DNA from: an uncultured Campylobacterales bacterium
GTDB lineage: Bacteria > Campylobacterota > Campylobacteria > Campylobacterales > Arcobacteraceae
Reading direction: 5' to 3'
Length of the DNA stretch: 33,461 bases
NCBI GenBank assembly: GCA_947494995.1
Contig: CANLWY010000012.1
Coordinates: 1-33,461, forward strand
Below, one piece after another: positions 6,879 through 14,671 of the stretch. Position numbers and translations under genes: made by a program. Position 1 is the stretch's first letter; every line of letters begins with the position of its first letter. Under the pieces are notes generated by a model. That model saw only the letters and a list, made by a program, of their open reading frames with translations. It made no database searches and was not told the DNA's origin.

Positions 6879-7502
6879 TTATTCCTTATTCCAACGCTCT
6901 AAGAAATCTGTACGATTATATACTTTTGCACCCAAATCAAGTTTGTATTGAAGCTGAGGATGCCCAAGATTCCAGAACTTAAAAGAGTTGTTCTTTAAAA
7001 AGCTATTTAATAAAACAAGTTGAAGTTTCCCCCAATTGTTATATTTTTTTTCTTTTGTAGTAAAGCCACTAAGTGAAGTGTAAATATTACCCACTTGGTA
7101 ACCAATTTCACCAGAAATAATTCTATTTGTTTCTTTTTCGGCTAATTCTACGCTTATAAGCTTAAAGTTTTTGTATAGTTTCTCATTATCCTTAATATTA
7201 TTTAATAAATTAATATATTCGGGCTTCATCCAAGAGTCTTCATGATAATCTTTTATTCGTTCTAATACCTCTTCAAATCTATTATTTATTGTAAAAGTGT
7301 AGTCGTCTTTGTTTAATAGGCTCTTTACTTTTGAAGGAATCTTAATATTGTCAAAATCTAGAATGGCATAGTCAAACTGTATTTCTGGAAGTAGAATAAA
7401 TTTATTGTCTTTATACATACATGTAGTAATAAATCCAGCCTTTGCTGCTTCTACAAAAAAATCATTTGAAAGATCATCACTCCAATAATAATTTTCTTCC
7501 AT
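6879..7502 (-). CDS. Divergent leucyl/phenylalanyl-tRNA-protein transferase-like protein (Aat family)
   Basis: 207 residues that follow E. coli Aat along their length: a short beta-rich N-terminal part (YWSDD, ILLPEIQFDYAILDF), then the GNAT-like transferase half, where IISGEIGYQVGNIYTSLSGFTT corresponds to LVGG-YGV-G-FCGESMFS and NWGKLQLVLLNSFL to ASKTALL-FCEEF; NLGHPQLQYKLDLGA corresponds to the DCQV-N-H-SLGA region. Aat adds Leu or Phe to proteins with basic N-termini for ClpS/ClpAP degradation. The GESMFS signature is replaced here, so substrate use may differ. It lies upstream on the same strand as the winged-helix gene, separated by that gene's operator. Confidence 0.65.
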   Translation of the reverse strand: MEENYYWSDDLSNDFFVEAAKAGFITTCMYKDNKFILLPEIQFDYAILDFDNIKIPSKVKSLLNKDDYTFTINNRFEEVLERIKDYHEDSWMKPEYINLLNNIKDNEKLYKNFKLISVELAEKETNRIISGEIGYQVGNIYTSLSGFTTKEKKYNNWGKLQLVLLNSFLKNNSFKFWNLGHPQLQYKLDLGAKVYNRTDFLERWNKE

Positions 7503-7581
7503 ATTAGGGTAAATATACTTATTTAGTATAGTTTTATTTCTAAGATCATCTAAAGTAAGATAGTAAATAATAGTATGTTCC

Positions 7582-9351
7582 TTAAATAAGTTGGTTTTTT
7601 ACAAACTCTATATAGTGTCCCTCTTCATCTTCCAATTTTTCATGAGTTCCACTTTGTACTATTTTACCATCATTTAAAACATAAATTCTAGTTGCATTTT
7701 TAACTGTACTTAATCTATGAGCAATAGTAATTACAGTTTTATTTTCTAATATAGGGGTCAAAGCATTGAAAAGCATAGCTTCTGTATGTACATCAAGAGC
7801 TGATGTTGATTCATCAAAGATAACTACACTAGGGTTTGCTATAATCATTCTAGCTATTGAGAGTCTTTGTCTTTGTCCTCCACTTAGTCTTACTCCATGT
7901 CGTCCAACTATAGTATCAAGCTTTTCACTCATATTTAATACAGTATCTTTTAGTTGAGCGACTTCTAGAGCTTGATAAATCTTTTCATCACTAATTGATT
8001 CATCCCCCATTGTAATATTAAATTTAAGAGTGTTATTAAAAAGTATAGGCATTTGAAGTACTAAGAAGATTTTATCTCTTAGTGTTTGTTTGTTGATTGT
8101 ATCTACACTTATATTGTTGTATTTTATATCACCAGTATTTTTTGAATAAAAACCTGCTATAACTTGTGCTAAAGTTGTTTTACCACTTCCACTTGCTCCA
8201 ATAAGCGCAATCTTTTCTTTTGGTTTTATTTCAAAAGATATATCTTCTAATAGTGCTTTGTCTTTTGAATATGAGAAATAAAGATTCTCTAGTTTTATAT
8301 TTACCCCATTTTTTGAAGCTTCAAGTTTTTTATCTCCATTGCTTTCGCAAGAAAGGTCTAATATTTTGTTTATTCTATTTATTGCAGCTGTAGCAGTTGT
8401 ATATGAATATTGCATAGATAAGATATCTTGTACAGGAGTCATTATAAACCAAATATACCCAAACATAGCAAACATCATACCAATAGATAAATCACTATAT
8501 GCAACCATCACTAATCCAGACGCTCTAAGAACTTCAAAGGCAATTAGAAAGACAGTGAAAGAAAATCTTTCATATGCAACACTTTTATAGCTATATTCAT
8601 TTGAAGTTTTTTGTATATTTTGTGCTTTTTTTATTGAAGCATTTATAAAATAGTTCTCTTTGTTACTAGCTTTTATCTGTCCAAATAGTTCTAATGATTC
8701 TCCTATATTATCTTGAAACTCTTCAATTGATTGATTCTCTTCTTTTTTTAAAGTTCCAACTTGTTTTGAAATCTTTTTTGATAAAAGCATAATTATAGGT
8801 TGAATTAAAAGAATCATTAATCCTAAAACAGGATGAATAGCAATCATTACAAAAGATACCGCAATAAGTGTTAGAATAGAAGCCACAAATTTACTAGCAC
8901 CTGTAATAATAAAGTTATCAAGAGTATTAACATCTGTTATAAGGTTTGCTGCAATTGCACCGCTTCCTAAACTTTCATACTCATTCATTGATACTTTTTT
9001 TAAATGTTTTAGTAGGTTTTCTCTTATTTTAAAAGTGACATATTTTGAAATACTTGTAAAGATTTTAGTAATAATTACAGTAAAAATAAAATGAACTAAT
9101 CTTAAAAATATTACAGCAATAGTAACTATAATTATATAATAAAGTGCATCGCCAGTTCCAATGAAGTTGTTTATTTTATTTATGAAAAAGTCGGGTTTAT
9201 TTAATAGAACTTCGTCTACAAGTGCAGGAAGCATAAGAGGAATAGGAACACTCAATATTATAGCAATGATTGTAACAATTTGCCCTAAGATAAGTGCCTT
9301 TTTTTTATGAAGAAGTAGTCCCCAAATATATTTTAGATTAATTTTTTCCAT
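7582..9351 (-). CDS. ABC exporter, fused permease and ATPase (type I half-transporter)
   Basis: 589 residues: six membrane helices in about 15-310, then a nucleotide-binding domain with Walker A GASGSGKTT, signature LSGGQRQRLSIARM, Walker B VVIFDESTSALD and the switch His in TIAHRLST. This MsbA/LmrA-like layout works as a homodimer exporting lipids, peptides or drugs. In the ATPase domain, IVGRHGVRLSGGQ is typical of the family. The lipoprotein gene upstream on the same strand ends 17 nt before the start, so the two are likely co-transcribed. I see no clear Shine-Dalgarno sequence ahead of the ATG. The substrate cannot be named from sequence. Confidence 0.85.
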   Translation of the reverse strand: MEKINLKYIWGLLLHKKKALILGQIVTIIAIILSVPIPLMLPALVDEVLLNKPDFFINKINNFIGTGDALYYIIIVTIAVIFLRLVHFIFTVIITKIFTSISKYVTFKIRENLLKHLKKVSMNEYESLGSGAIAANLITDVNTLDNFIITGASKFVASILTLIAVSFVMIAIHPVLGLMILLIQPIIMLLSKKISKQVGTLKKEENQSIEEFQDNIGESLELFGQIKASNKENYFINASIKKAQNIQKTSNEYSYKSVAYERFSFTVFLIAFEVLRASGLVMVAYSDLSIGMMFAMFGYIWFIMTPVQDILSMQYSYTTATAAINRINKILDLSCESNGDKKLEASKNGVNIKLENLYFSYSKDKALLEDISFEIKPKEKIALIGASGSGKTTLAQVIAGFYSKNTGDIKYNNISVDTINKQTLRDKIFLVLQMPILFNNTLKFNITMGDESISDEKIYQALEVAQLKDTVLNMSEKLDTIVGRHGVRLSGGQRQRLSIARMIIANPSVVIFDESTSALDVHTEAMLFNALTPILENKTVITIAHRLSTVKNATRIYVLNDGKIVQSGTHEKLEDEEGHYIEFVKNQLI

Positions 9352-9367
9352 TTAGTTTAAGGAGAAA

Positions 9368-9655
9368 CTATTTACTTAGTTTCTCACAGATATCAACTTT
9401 CATACCTTCATGGTATTCACAGTTTAAACCACATTGATAATCACCTCTTGTAGTAAGGTCTTGTTTCCTTAGTTCTTCTAGTGAACCTTTTCTACACTCT
9501 TCAAGTGTTGGATAAGTTGCAAACTTCTTACTTCTTTTTGTATTGTTTTTATCTGGATAGATTAATGAAGTCCATTCTTGTTTTGAAGAATCTCCACCTA
9601 AACATCCTGTTAATAAAAATAATGCCAGTGTTGAAAGTAGTATTGTTTTAGTCAT
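9368..9655 (-). CDS. Small lipoprotein of unknown function
   Basis: 95 residues with a lipobox LLTGC (Cys at about 18) after a short hydrophobic signal, so it is probably an outer- or inner-membrane lipoprotein. The mature part holds four further Cys (EEC, QCGLNC, DIC) that could form two disulfides. Family not recognised. It precedes the ABC exporter on the same strand and is divergent from the DUF1104 operon. The ATG is followed at once by the signal sequence, which supports this start. Confidence 0.7.
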   Translation of the reverse strand: MTKTILLSTLALFLLTGCLGGDSSKQEWTSLIYPDKNNTKRSKKFATYPTLEECRKGSLEELRKQDLTTRGDYQCGLNCEYHEGMKVDICEKLSK

Positions 9656-9718
9656 TTTTTCTCTTTAAATTTTTTGTAAGGATTTTATTATAAATATAAT
9701 TTAAAGGCGCTTTAGTTA

Positions 9719-9748
9719 ACAATTTTTCTACAATTTTTATGGTATCAT
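9719..9748 (+). promoter_or_regulatory. Operator and promoter of the DUF1104-regulator-kinase operon
   Basis: ACAATTTTT at 9719-9727 and again at 9730-9738 (period 11), then TATCAT at 9743-9748 as the -10, 8 nt after the second ACAAT. The pair replaces a -35 box, as expected for class II activation by an OmpR-type regulator. A near-identical arrangement lies upstream of the cytochrome c gene at 12221. Confidence 0.6.
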
Positions 9749-9776
9749 ACACAAAAATAATATATAGAGGCTATTT

Positions 9777-9998
9777 ATGAAAAAAATATTAGCTACTTTT
9801 TTACTTACAATTTTTATTTCACCTTTATTTGCAACAGATTATTCAGCAATGAGTACTCAAGAACTTATTGAAATTATGGGATATGTTGAGAAAAAAAATC
9901 AATCAAAATTTAAAAAAGAGTTAAAACTACGAGTTCCCACAATGAGCGCACAAGAGAGAGCAAAATATAAAGCAAACCTTGAAAAGATGAAAAAATAG
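9777..9998 (+). CDS. DUF1104 family periplasmic protein
   Basis: 73 residues: a signal peptide to about residue 19 (ISPLFA then TDYSAM), followed by the short DUF1104 domain (MSTQELIEIMGYVEKKN-QSKFKKELKLR), a family found mainly in Campylobacterota. Its stop codon (9996-9998) directly abuts the ATG of the response regulator, so translation is coupled. Presence at the head of a two-component operon suggests a periplasmic accessory or sensor role, as small periplasmic proteins often modulate their kinase; that is inference. GAGG lies 9 nt before the ATG. Confidence 0.8.
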   Translation: MKKILATFLLTIFISPLFATDYSAMSTQELIEIMGYVEKKNQSKFKKELKLRVPTMSAQERAKYKANLEKMKK

Positions 9999-10670
9999 AT
10001 GAAAACAAGATTATTACTATTAGAAGATGATTTAACACTTAGTGAAACTGTTGTTGACTATTTTGAAGAGCAGGGCTTCGATGTAACAGCTGTTTATGAT
10101 GGAGATGAAGCAAATGAAGTTATATATGAAAATAAGTTTGATCTTTTTTTACTTGATGTAAATGTTCCTTCAATGAATGGTTTTGAACTTTTAAAGACTG
10201 TAAGAGAAAATGGAAATACAACACCAGCAATTTTTATTACATCTCTTAATTCTATGAACTCTTTAGAGGAGGGCTTTGAAAGTGGTTGTGATGATTATAT
10301 TAGAAAGCCTTTTGAATTAAAAGAATTATTATTAAGAGTTCAAACTATTATAAAAAGAGAGTTTTCAAATAAGAAAGAGAGTGTTTTAAAAATAGATGAA
10401 AATATTACTTTTGATGCAAATACAAATGAACTTAAAAAAGACGGAGAAATAGTTCAATTAAATTTCAAAGAACAAAAGCTTTTAAAGTTTTTCTTACAAA
10501 ACAAAGATGAGCTTTTAATTCATGATAGAATTTATGACTATGTTTGGGATTATGATGAACAATATAGTGATAATTCACTAAGAACATATATTAAAAACTT
10601 ACGAAAAGTTTTAGGGAAAGATAGAATTGTTAGTCTTAAAAAGCTTGGATATAGATTTAACACAAAGTGA
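9999..10670 (+). CDS. OmpR/PhoB-family response regulator
   Basis: 223 residues. Receiver domain about 3-118: acidic pocket E9-D10-D11, phospho-acceptor D53 (LFLLDVNVPSMNG), Thr in FITSLNS, Lys in RKPFEL. Winged-helix domain about 128-222 with the LLIHDRIYDYVW and SLRTYIKNLRKVLG helices and a LKKLGYRF wing. It starts at the base after the DUF1104 stop, and its 3' end overlaps the kinase gene. The 11-bp ACAAT repeats upstream of this operon and of the cytochrome c gene at 12221 are the expected target type, so it probably activates both, including itself. The signal is unknown. Confidence 0.9.
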   Translation: MKTRLLLLEDDLTLSETVVDYFEEQGFDVTAVYDGDEANEVIYENKFDLFLLDVNVPSMNGFELLKTVRENGNTTPAIFITSLNSMNSLEEGFESGCDDYIRKPFELKELLLRVQTIIKREFSNKKESVLKIDENITFDANTNELKKDGEIVQLNFKEQKLLKFFLQNKDELLIHDRIYDYVWDYDEQYSDNSLRTYIKNLRKVLGKDRIVSLKKLGYRFNTK

Positions 10671-11823
10671 GAAGCGAACCCTTTTAGGATTCCTTTCTCT
10701 TTACTCTTTTTTTACTATAGTAATACTTTTTTTTGTCTCATTTTTATATTTTACTTTTCAAAAAGATTTGATGCTTCAAAAAAAACGTATAACTATGCAA
10801 GAGTATTCAAATGACTTGATTTTTAGACTAAAAGATTTGCATGTAAATTTTGACAAGTATAAATTTTATCCAAGGGATGAGAAGTATAATTCTGCAATTT
10901 ATGATAGTGACAAAACACTTATTTTTTCCACTTTAGAATCAAAAGATGTAAATCTTAATAGTGTTACTTATACAACTATAAATGATAAAATACATTTTAT
11001 TGAAGAACCAGAATCTTACTATTTAGGAGCAAAATATGTTGTTCTTGAATTACCTGATGATTTAAAATGGTTAGAAAAGCTTAAAAAAGAGATATTTATT
11101 TTTGTTGTTATTGCTTTTTTCTTTATGACATTTTTAGGGTATTTTTTACTAAAACTTTTTTTAAAACCTATGAAAGATGCTTTGCATTTACTTGATAGAT
11201 TTATAAAAGATACAACTCATGAGTTAAATACTCCTATTTCGGCAATTATTTCAAATGTAGAGATGATAGATACAGACTCTTTAGATGAAAAGATGGCAAA
11301 AAAAATTAGACGAATAGATATTGGAGCAAAAACAATTTCTAATATTTATGAAGATTTAACTTTTTTAACTCTTGATAATAAAATCATTTCTCAAAATGAG
11401 TACTTGGATTTAACTAAAATTGTCCATCAAAGAGTAGATTATTTTAAAACCTTAGCTGATGTGAAGAAAATAGAGTTTATTGAAGATATAAAAGATGATG
11501 TAATAATTTTTTGTGATAATAAAAAGATTTCAAAATTGATTGATAATCTTCTTTCTAATTCTATTAAATATAATAAAGTAAAAGGAACTATTGAAATAAC
11601 TTTAAAAGATAACTATCTATCTATTAAAGATACAGGAAAAGGAATGAGCGAAGAACAAATAGAACAACTTTTCCAAAGATATATGAGATTTGATAAGAGT
11701 GTCGGTGGATTTGGTATTGGTTTAAATATTGTCTCAATGATTGCAAAAGAGTATGATTTTAAAATATCTGTAATTTCACAATTAAAAATGGGTACAAAAA
11801 TGGAGCTTAGATGGGAAAACTAG
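10627..11823 (+). CDS. Sensor histidine kinase partner
   Basis: Up to 398 residues from a TTG at 10627, overlapping the regulator by 44 nt; a second TTG at 10645 is an equally likely start. Two membrane helices (about 19-44 and 155-178) flank a roughly 110-residue periplasmic sensor region with no recognisable fold. The H-box KDTTHELNTPISAI has H198, then N-box DNLLSNSIKYN, G1 DTGKGM and G2 GGFGIGLNIV. No obvious HAMP domain: only about 20 residues join TM2 to the H-box, so signalling must be direct. It presumably phosphorylates the regulator just upstream. Its 3' end overlaps the heme protein gene by 13 nt, so all four genes form one coupled operon. Confidence 0.88.
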   Translation: MLVLKSLDIDLTQSEKRTLLGFLSLYSFFTIVILFFVSFLYFTFQKDLMLQKKRITMQEYSNDLIFRLKDLHVNFDKYKFYPRDEKYNSAIYDSDKTLIFSTLESKDVNLNSVTYTTINDKIHFIEEPESYYLGAKYVVLELPDDLKWLEKLKKEIFIFVVIAFFFMTFLGYFLLKLFLKPMKDALHLLDRFIKDTTHELNTPISAIISNVEMIDTDSLDEKMAKKIRRIDIGAKTISNIYEDLTFLTLDNKIISQNEYLDLTKIVHQRVDYFKTLADVKKIEFIEDIKDDVIIFCDNKKISKLIDNLLSNSIKYNKVKGTIEITLKDNYLSIKDTGKGMSEEQIEQLFQRYMRFDKSVGGFGIGLNIVSMIAKEYDFKISVISQLKMGTKMELRWEN

Positions 11824-12140
11824 TATTAAGTGTAGTTCTTTTATTTTCTATATTAAATGCAGATATTTATAAAGACAATTGTATTTCTTGTCATAAAAAG
11901 ATTCCTGTTTCAATTGATAAATATTTTTATCGATACTTACTTAAATATAGTAGTGAAAGAAGTGTTAAGGAAGCAATGACAAGTTATCTTAAGGAGCCTT
12001 CAAAAGACAAAACAGTTATGGCAGAAGCCTTTATAAAAAGATTTGGAATAAAGAAAAAAACAAAACTAACTGATGAACAACTTCAAAAAGCTTTAGATAT
12101 ATATTGGGAAAAATATAAAGTTTTTGGTAAGTTAAAATAA
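11811..12140 (+). CDS. Small periplasmic c-type heme protein
   Basis: 109 residues. A short signal peptide (LVLSVVLLFSILNA) is followed at once by one heme-attachment motif CISCH (about residues 24-28), with a long C-terminal helical part rich in Lys. The axial Met could be the one in VMAEAF. It overlaps the kinase 3' end by 13 nt and is the last gene of the two-component operon. A heme protein in such an operon could act as a redox sensor for the kinase or simply as a regulated electron carrier. Shorter and more basic than typical class I cytochromes. Confidence 0.75.
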   Translation: MGKLVLSVVLLFSILNADIYKDNCISCHKKIPVSIDKYFYRYLLKYSSERSVKEAMTSYLKEPSKDKTVMAEAFIKRFGIKKKTKLTDEQLQKALDIYWEKYKVFGKLK

Positions 12141-12161
12141 GTTCAAAACAGAATAAATACT

Positions 12162-12193
12162 TCCACAATCACTTCACAATTTGATTTTATACT
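12162..12193 (+). promoter_or_regulatory. Operator and promoter of the cytochrome c gene
   Basis: CCACAAT (12163-12169) and TCACAAT (12174-12180) are direct repeats with period 11. TATACT at 12188-12193 is the -10, 7 nt after the second ACAAT. The geometry closely matches the operator at 9719, supporting control by the response regulator encoded at 9999. Confidence 0.6.
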
Positions 12194-12220
12194 TTTTATA
12201 TAACAATTAAGGAGTATAAA

Positions 12221-12523
12221 ATGAAAACTACAAAACTTTTAGCAGGATTATTACTTGCAGGTGCAACAACGCTATTTGCAGCTGATGGAGCAGCTTTATA
12301 TAAATCATGTGCCGGATGTCATGGTGCAAATGGAGAAAAAGCAGCTTTAGGTAAATCGCAAATTATCAAAGGTTGGGAAGCTTCTAAAACAGAAGCTGCA
12401 TTAAAAGGTTATAAAGATGGATCATATGGTGCAGCAATGAAAGGTGTAATGAAAGGTCAAGTTGCAAGACTTTCTGATGCAGATATTAAAGCAGTATCAG
12501 AGTTTATTGCATCTTTAAAGTAG
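12221..12523 (+). CDS. Class I cytochrome c (c553-like)
   Basis: 100 residues: a signal peptide ending in LFAADG, one heme motif CAGCHG (about 30-35), and a distal Met in the AAMKGVMKGQVARLSDADI segment as the likely sixth ligand, then the usual C-terminal helix (AVSEFIASL). Periplasmic electron carrier, probably serving a cytochrome oxidase or peroxidase. AAGGAG sits 7 nt before the ATG. Its own promoter carries the 11-bp ACAAT repeat, so it is probably a target of the adjacent two-component system. Confidence 0.88.
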   Translation: MKTTKLLAGLLLAGATTLFAADGAALYKSCAGCHGANGEKAALGKSQIIKGWEASKTEAALKGYKDGSYGAAMKGVMKGQVARLSDADIKAVSEFIASLK

Positions 12524-12526
12524 ATT

Positions 12527-12549
12527 AAAACTGGCATTATGCCAGTTTT
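12527..12549 (+). terminator. Rho-independent terminator of the cytochrome c gene
   Basis: AAAACTGGCA (12527-12536), TTA loop, TGCCAGTTTT (12540-12549) with a T tail. It begins 4 nt after the cytochrome c stop. Confidence 0.85.
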
Positions 12550-12562
12550 TGAAGGATAATTT

Positions 12563-13126
12563 ATGAAGAAGATATTATTAGCAGGGATATTTCTAGCCAC
12601 ATCATTAATTGCAGGAAGCGATACCTTTCATGACTATGCAAGGGTTACATATTCAGAACCTATATATAAGTATGTATATGATAAACCAAGAAGAGAGTGT
12701 AAAGAAGTTAGATATAAAGTAAGAAACGACAATTATGATGATAGATATTATTCATCAAGATATGACGATAATTTAGGAGTAGATACTCTAATTGGAACAG
12801 CAGCTGGTGCAGTACTTGGTAGTCAAGTAGGTAAAGGAAATGGAAGAGTTGCTGCACAAATAGTTGGTGGGCTTTTAGGTGCAAAAGTTGCACATGAAAT
12901 AAGAAACAACTATAAGCCAAATTACAGAGATGATGATAGTTATGATAGATATGAAGATGATTATAGATATGAAACAAGAACAGAGTGTTATAATGTTGGA
13001 CATAAGGTGAAAAGAAAAAAGATAAAAGGGTATAAGAACTATTTTGTTTATAATGGTGTAGAACATTATAAAGTTACTAAAAGACCAAAAAGAAAGATAA
13101 GAATTACTCACACAATAGAGTTTTAA
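12563..13126 (+). CDS. Glycine-zipper 2TM surface protein
   Basis: 187 residues. A signal peptide (ILLAGIFLATSLIAG) leads to a Tyr/Asp/Arg-rich segment, then a glycine-zipper hairpin at about 73-111 (LIGTAAGAVLGSQVGKGNGR, then AQIVGGLLGAKVAHEI), then another Tyr/Asp/Arg-rich segment with paired Cys (RRECKE and RTECYN) on either side of the zipper. The central part matches the 17 kDa antigen/SlyB type of outer-membrane protein. It follows the cytochrome c terminator, GAAGGA upstream of the ATG, and is bounded by its own terminator. Probably envelope-associated; exact role unknown. Confidence 0.8.
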   Translation: MKKILLAGIFLATSLIAGSDTFHDYARVTYSEPIYKYVYDKPRRECKEVRYKVRNDNYDDRYYSSRYDDNLGVDTLIGTAAGAVLGSQVGKGNGRVAAQIVGGLLGAKVAHEIRNNYKPNYRDDDSYDRYEDDYRYETRTECYNVGHKVKRKKIKGYKNYFVYNGVEHYKVTKRPKRKIRITHTIEF

Positions 13127-13127
13127 A

Positions 13128-13148
13128 ACCTAAGTTTTTAACTTAGGT
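13128..13148. terminator. Terminator between convergent genes
   Basis: ACCTAAGTT (13128-13136), TTT loop, AACTTAGGT (13140-13148), followed by a T run on the plus strand and flanked by A-rich sequence on the other. Serves the glycine-zipper gene and possibly the flagellin gene. Confidence 0.85.
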
Positions 13149-13165
13149 TTTTTATTGTGTGTGTT

Positions 13166-13996
13166 TTATGATAATAATCTACTTACAATATTTTGATTAA
13201 TATTATTTGATTGAGCAGCCCCATAAGCTCCTATTTGAGCTAAAATATTTTGTTTACTGAAGTTTGCTACCTCTTGAGCATAATCCACTTCTTGAATAAT
13301 TGATGAAGCAGAGTTTGTTTGTGTAAATTGTGATAATAGATTTTGTGATGAGCTTTGTAGTTGATTTTGAGACGAACCTAGTTCTGCCCTAAAACTGTTT
13401 ACATTTGTTAAAGCATTATCTACAGCCTCTAAATATCCTCTTGCTTGAGCTGAATCAAAAGTAGAGATATCTTGATTTAATAAACCATCTAAACCCACAC
13501 CTTGAGTATTTGATTGAATTGCTCCTACTTCTACTATATCTTCTGCACTTTCTCCTGCTTGGAATTGTTGACCTTCTGTAGCAGATGGGTCATTTTCTGC
13601 ATTTTGAAGTAGAGTTTCTCCATTGTAGTTTGTACTACTAGCAATATTATTAAAATTTTCAAGGGCTCCTTGAATATCTTTTAATAAAGCTGCTCTTCCT
13701 TCTTGTGAAGTTGTATCAGTTGAAGCTTGTAATAGTTTTTCTCTAACATTGTCTAAAATTTTTGACTGTTCAGAAATAGCCCCATCTGCAATTTGTATTT
13801 GAGCTAATCCATTATTTACATTGTCAATTGATTGTGATATACCACTTGCTTGTACTTGTAGGTTTTGAGCAATAGCTAATCCTGAAGCATCATCTGAAGC
13901 AGAGTTTATATTTTGACCAGAGGAAATCCTATTTAAAGCCTGATTTGCATTTAAATATGCTGACTGGTCTAATTGTACATTATTATTTATTTGCAT
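13166..13996 (-). CDS. Flagellin
   Basis: 276 residues. The N-terminal D0/D1 helices (NANQALNRISSGQNINSASD, DASGLAIAQNL) and the C-terminal D1/D0 helices (AELGSSQNQLQ, YAQEVANFSKQNILAQIG...QNIVSRLLS) are intact; the central part is only about 60 residues, so outer D2/D3 domains are missing, as in other Arcobacter flagellins. It forms the filament after export by the flagellar type III system. AAAAGGAG lies 6-7 nt before the ATG, and TATAAAAT in the upstream region is the best -10. I see no convincing sigma28 or sigma54 site. No other flagellar gene is nearby. Confidence 0.92.
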   Translation of the reverse strand: MQINNNVQLDQSAYLNANQALNRISSGQNINSASDDASGLAIAQNLQVQASGISQSIDNVNNGLAQIQIADGAISEQSKILDNVREKLLQASTDTTSQEGRAALLKDIQGALENFNNIASSTNYNGETLLQNAENDPSATEGQQFQAGESAEDIVEVGAIQSNTQGVGLDGLLNQDISTFDSAQARGYLEAVDNALTNVNSFRAELGSSQNQLQSSSQNLLSQFTQTNSASSIIQEVDYAQEVANFSKQNILAQIGAYGAAQSNNINQNIVSRLLS

Positions 13997-14130
13997 AGTT
14001 TACTCCTTTTAGAAGTATATGTAGTTATTTTATAACTTTTAAGATTAAGGAAATATTAATAGGAAGAATTAGTTATAAGAAATATCACTAGATGGACTCA
14101 AAATATCTATTATAGTTTAAGGAAAAGATT

Positions 14131-14173
14131 GACATTTTTTTTGACATTTTTTTTGACATTTTTTTGATAACAT
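14131..14173 (+). promoter_or_regulatory. Promoter P4: three TGACAT boxes at 12-bp spacing
   Basis: GAC begins at 14131, 14143 and 14155, each in a TGACATTTTTTT unit (period 12). The last TGACAT (14154-14159) is followed by exactly 8 nt ending in GA, then TAACAT (14168-14173). The geometry matches P1-P3 but with three boxes instead of two. It drives the leader ORF at 14204 and the glycosyltransferase/nuclease remnants. Confidence 0.6.
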
Positions 14174-14203
14174 TTAAATATACTTTTTTAGAGAAAGGTA
14201 ATA

Positions 14204-14272
14204 ATGTATTGGAGAATTTTATTTTTTTATCCTATCATCAAGTATCTTGATGAAGGTTTGAGTGTTAGGTAA
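14204..14272 (+). CDS. Possible 22-residue leader peptide
   Basis: ATG at 14204, with a good GAGAAAGG ribosome site 6 nt upstream and about 30 nt after the P4 -10. Reads MYWRILFFYPIIKYLDEGLS plus VR, and stops 3 nt before the glycosyltransferase start, so translation could be coupled. A hairpin TCATCAAG-TAT-CTTGATGA (14235-14253) lies inside it. The ribosome site is better than that of the glycosyltransferase. It may be a regulatory leader. Confidence 0.4.
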   Translation: MYWRILFFYPIIKYLDEGLSVR

Positions 14273-14275
14273 ATT

Positions 14276-14671
14276 ATGAATAAGTTAAAGATATCAGTAA
14301 TTGTACCTTTTTATAATACACCTATAAAATATTTTAAAGAGTGTCTTAATTCACTTAAAAAGTTAAACCCTTATGAAGTAATACTTATAGATGATTGTTC
14401 TACAAATGAAGAGACTATAAATGAAGCTTTAAATTCAGGCTTTAAATATTTAAAAACTCCTTACCAATCTGGATATGATGGTTTACCCTTAAATATAGGT
14501 GTTCAGAATGCAACAGGAGATTATATTTGCAGAATAGATTCTGATGATATTTTATTAGAGTTACCAACCTCAATGAATACTGATATCTGTTTTGGAAGAC
14601 AAGATAGGGTTATGCCAACAACAAACTTAACTTTGGAAGAGCTAATCCTTGGTCCAAAAGTATATTGTTGA
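14276..14671 (+). pseudogene. Truncated family 2 glycosyltransferase
   Basis: 131 residues carrying the start of a GT-A fold: VIVPFYNTP, VILIDDCST, the LNIGVQNATGDYICRIDSDD segment with the DxD metal motif. Family 2 enzymes are usually 230-330 residues. Here the reading frame ends soon after ELILGPKVYC, so the acceptor-binding half is missing. At about 14655-14671 the sequence switches into a PD-(D/E)XK protein in another frame, indicating a deletion or insertion junction. Probably inactive. The intact ancestor would have added sugars to a surface glycan or flagellin, but which one cannot be said. Confidence 0.65.

Noticed and set aside
12708-13111. Two minus-strand ORFs opposite the glycine-zipper gene
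   Set aside because: They mirror its Tyr/Asp-rich codons, have low-complexity His/Leu/Ile products and no ribosome site.
14131-14167. Tandem TGACATTTTTTT as a CRISPR-like or satellite array
   Set aside because: Only three 12-bp units with no spacers, leading straight into a -10 box. It fits a promoter with repeated binding boxes, as at three other sites.
14132-14173. Plain sigma70 promoter using TTGACA in the P1-P4 set
   Set aside because: The box-to--10 distances are 9, 21 or 33 bp, none near 17 bp.
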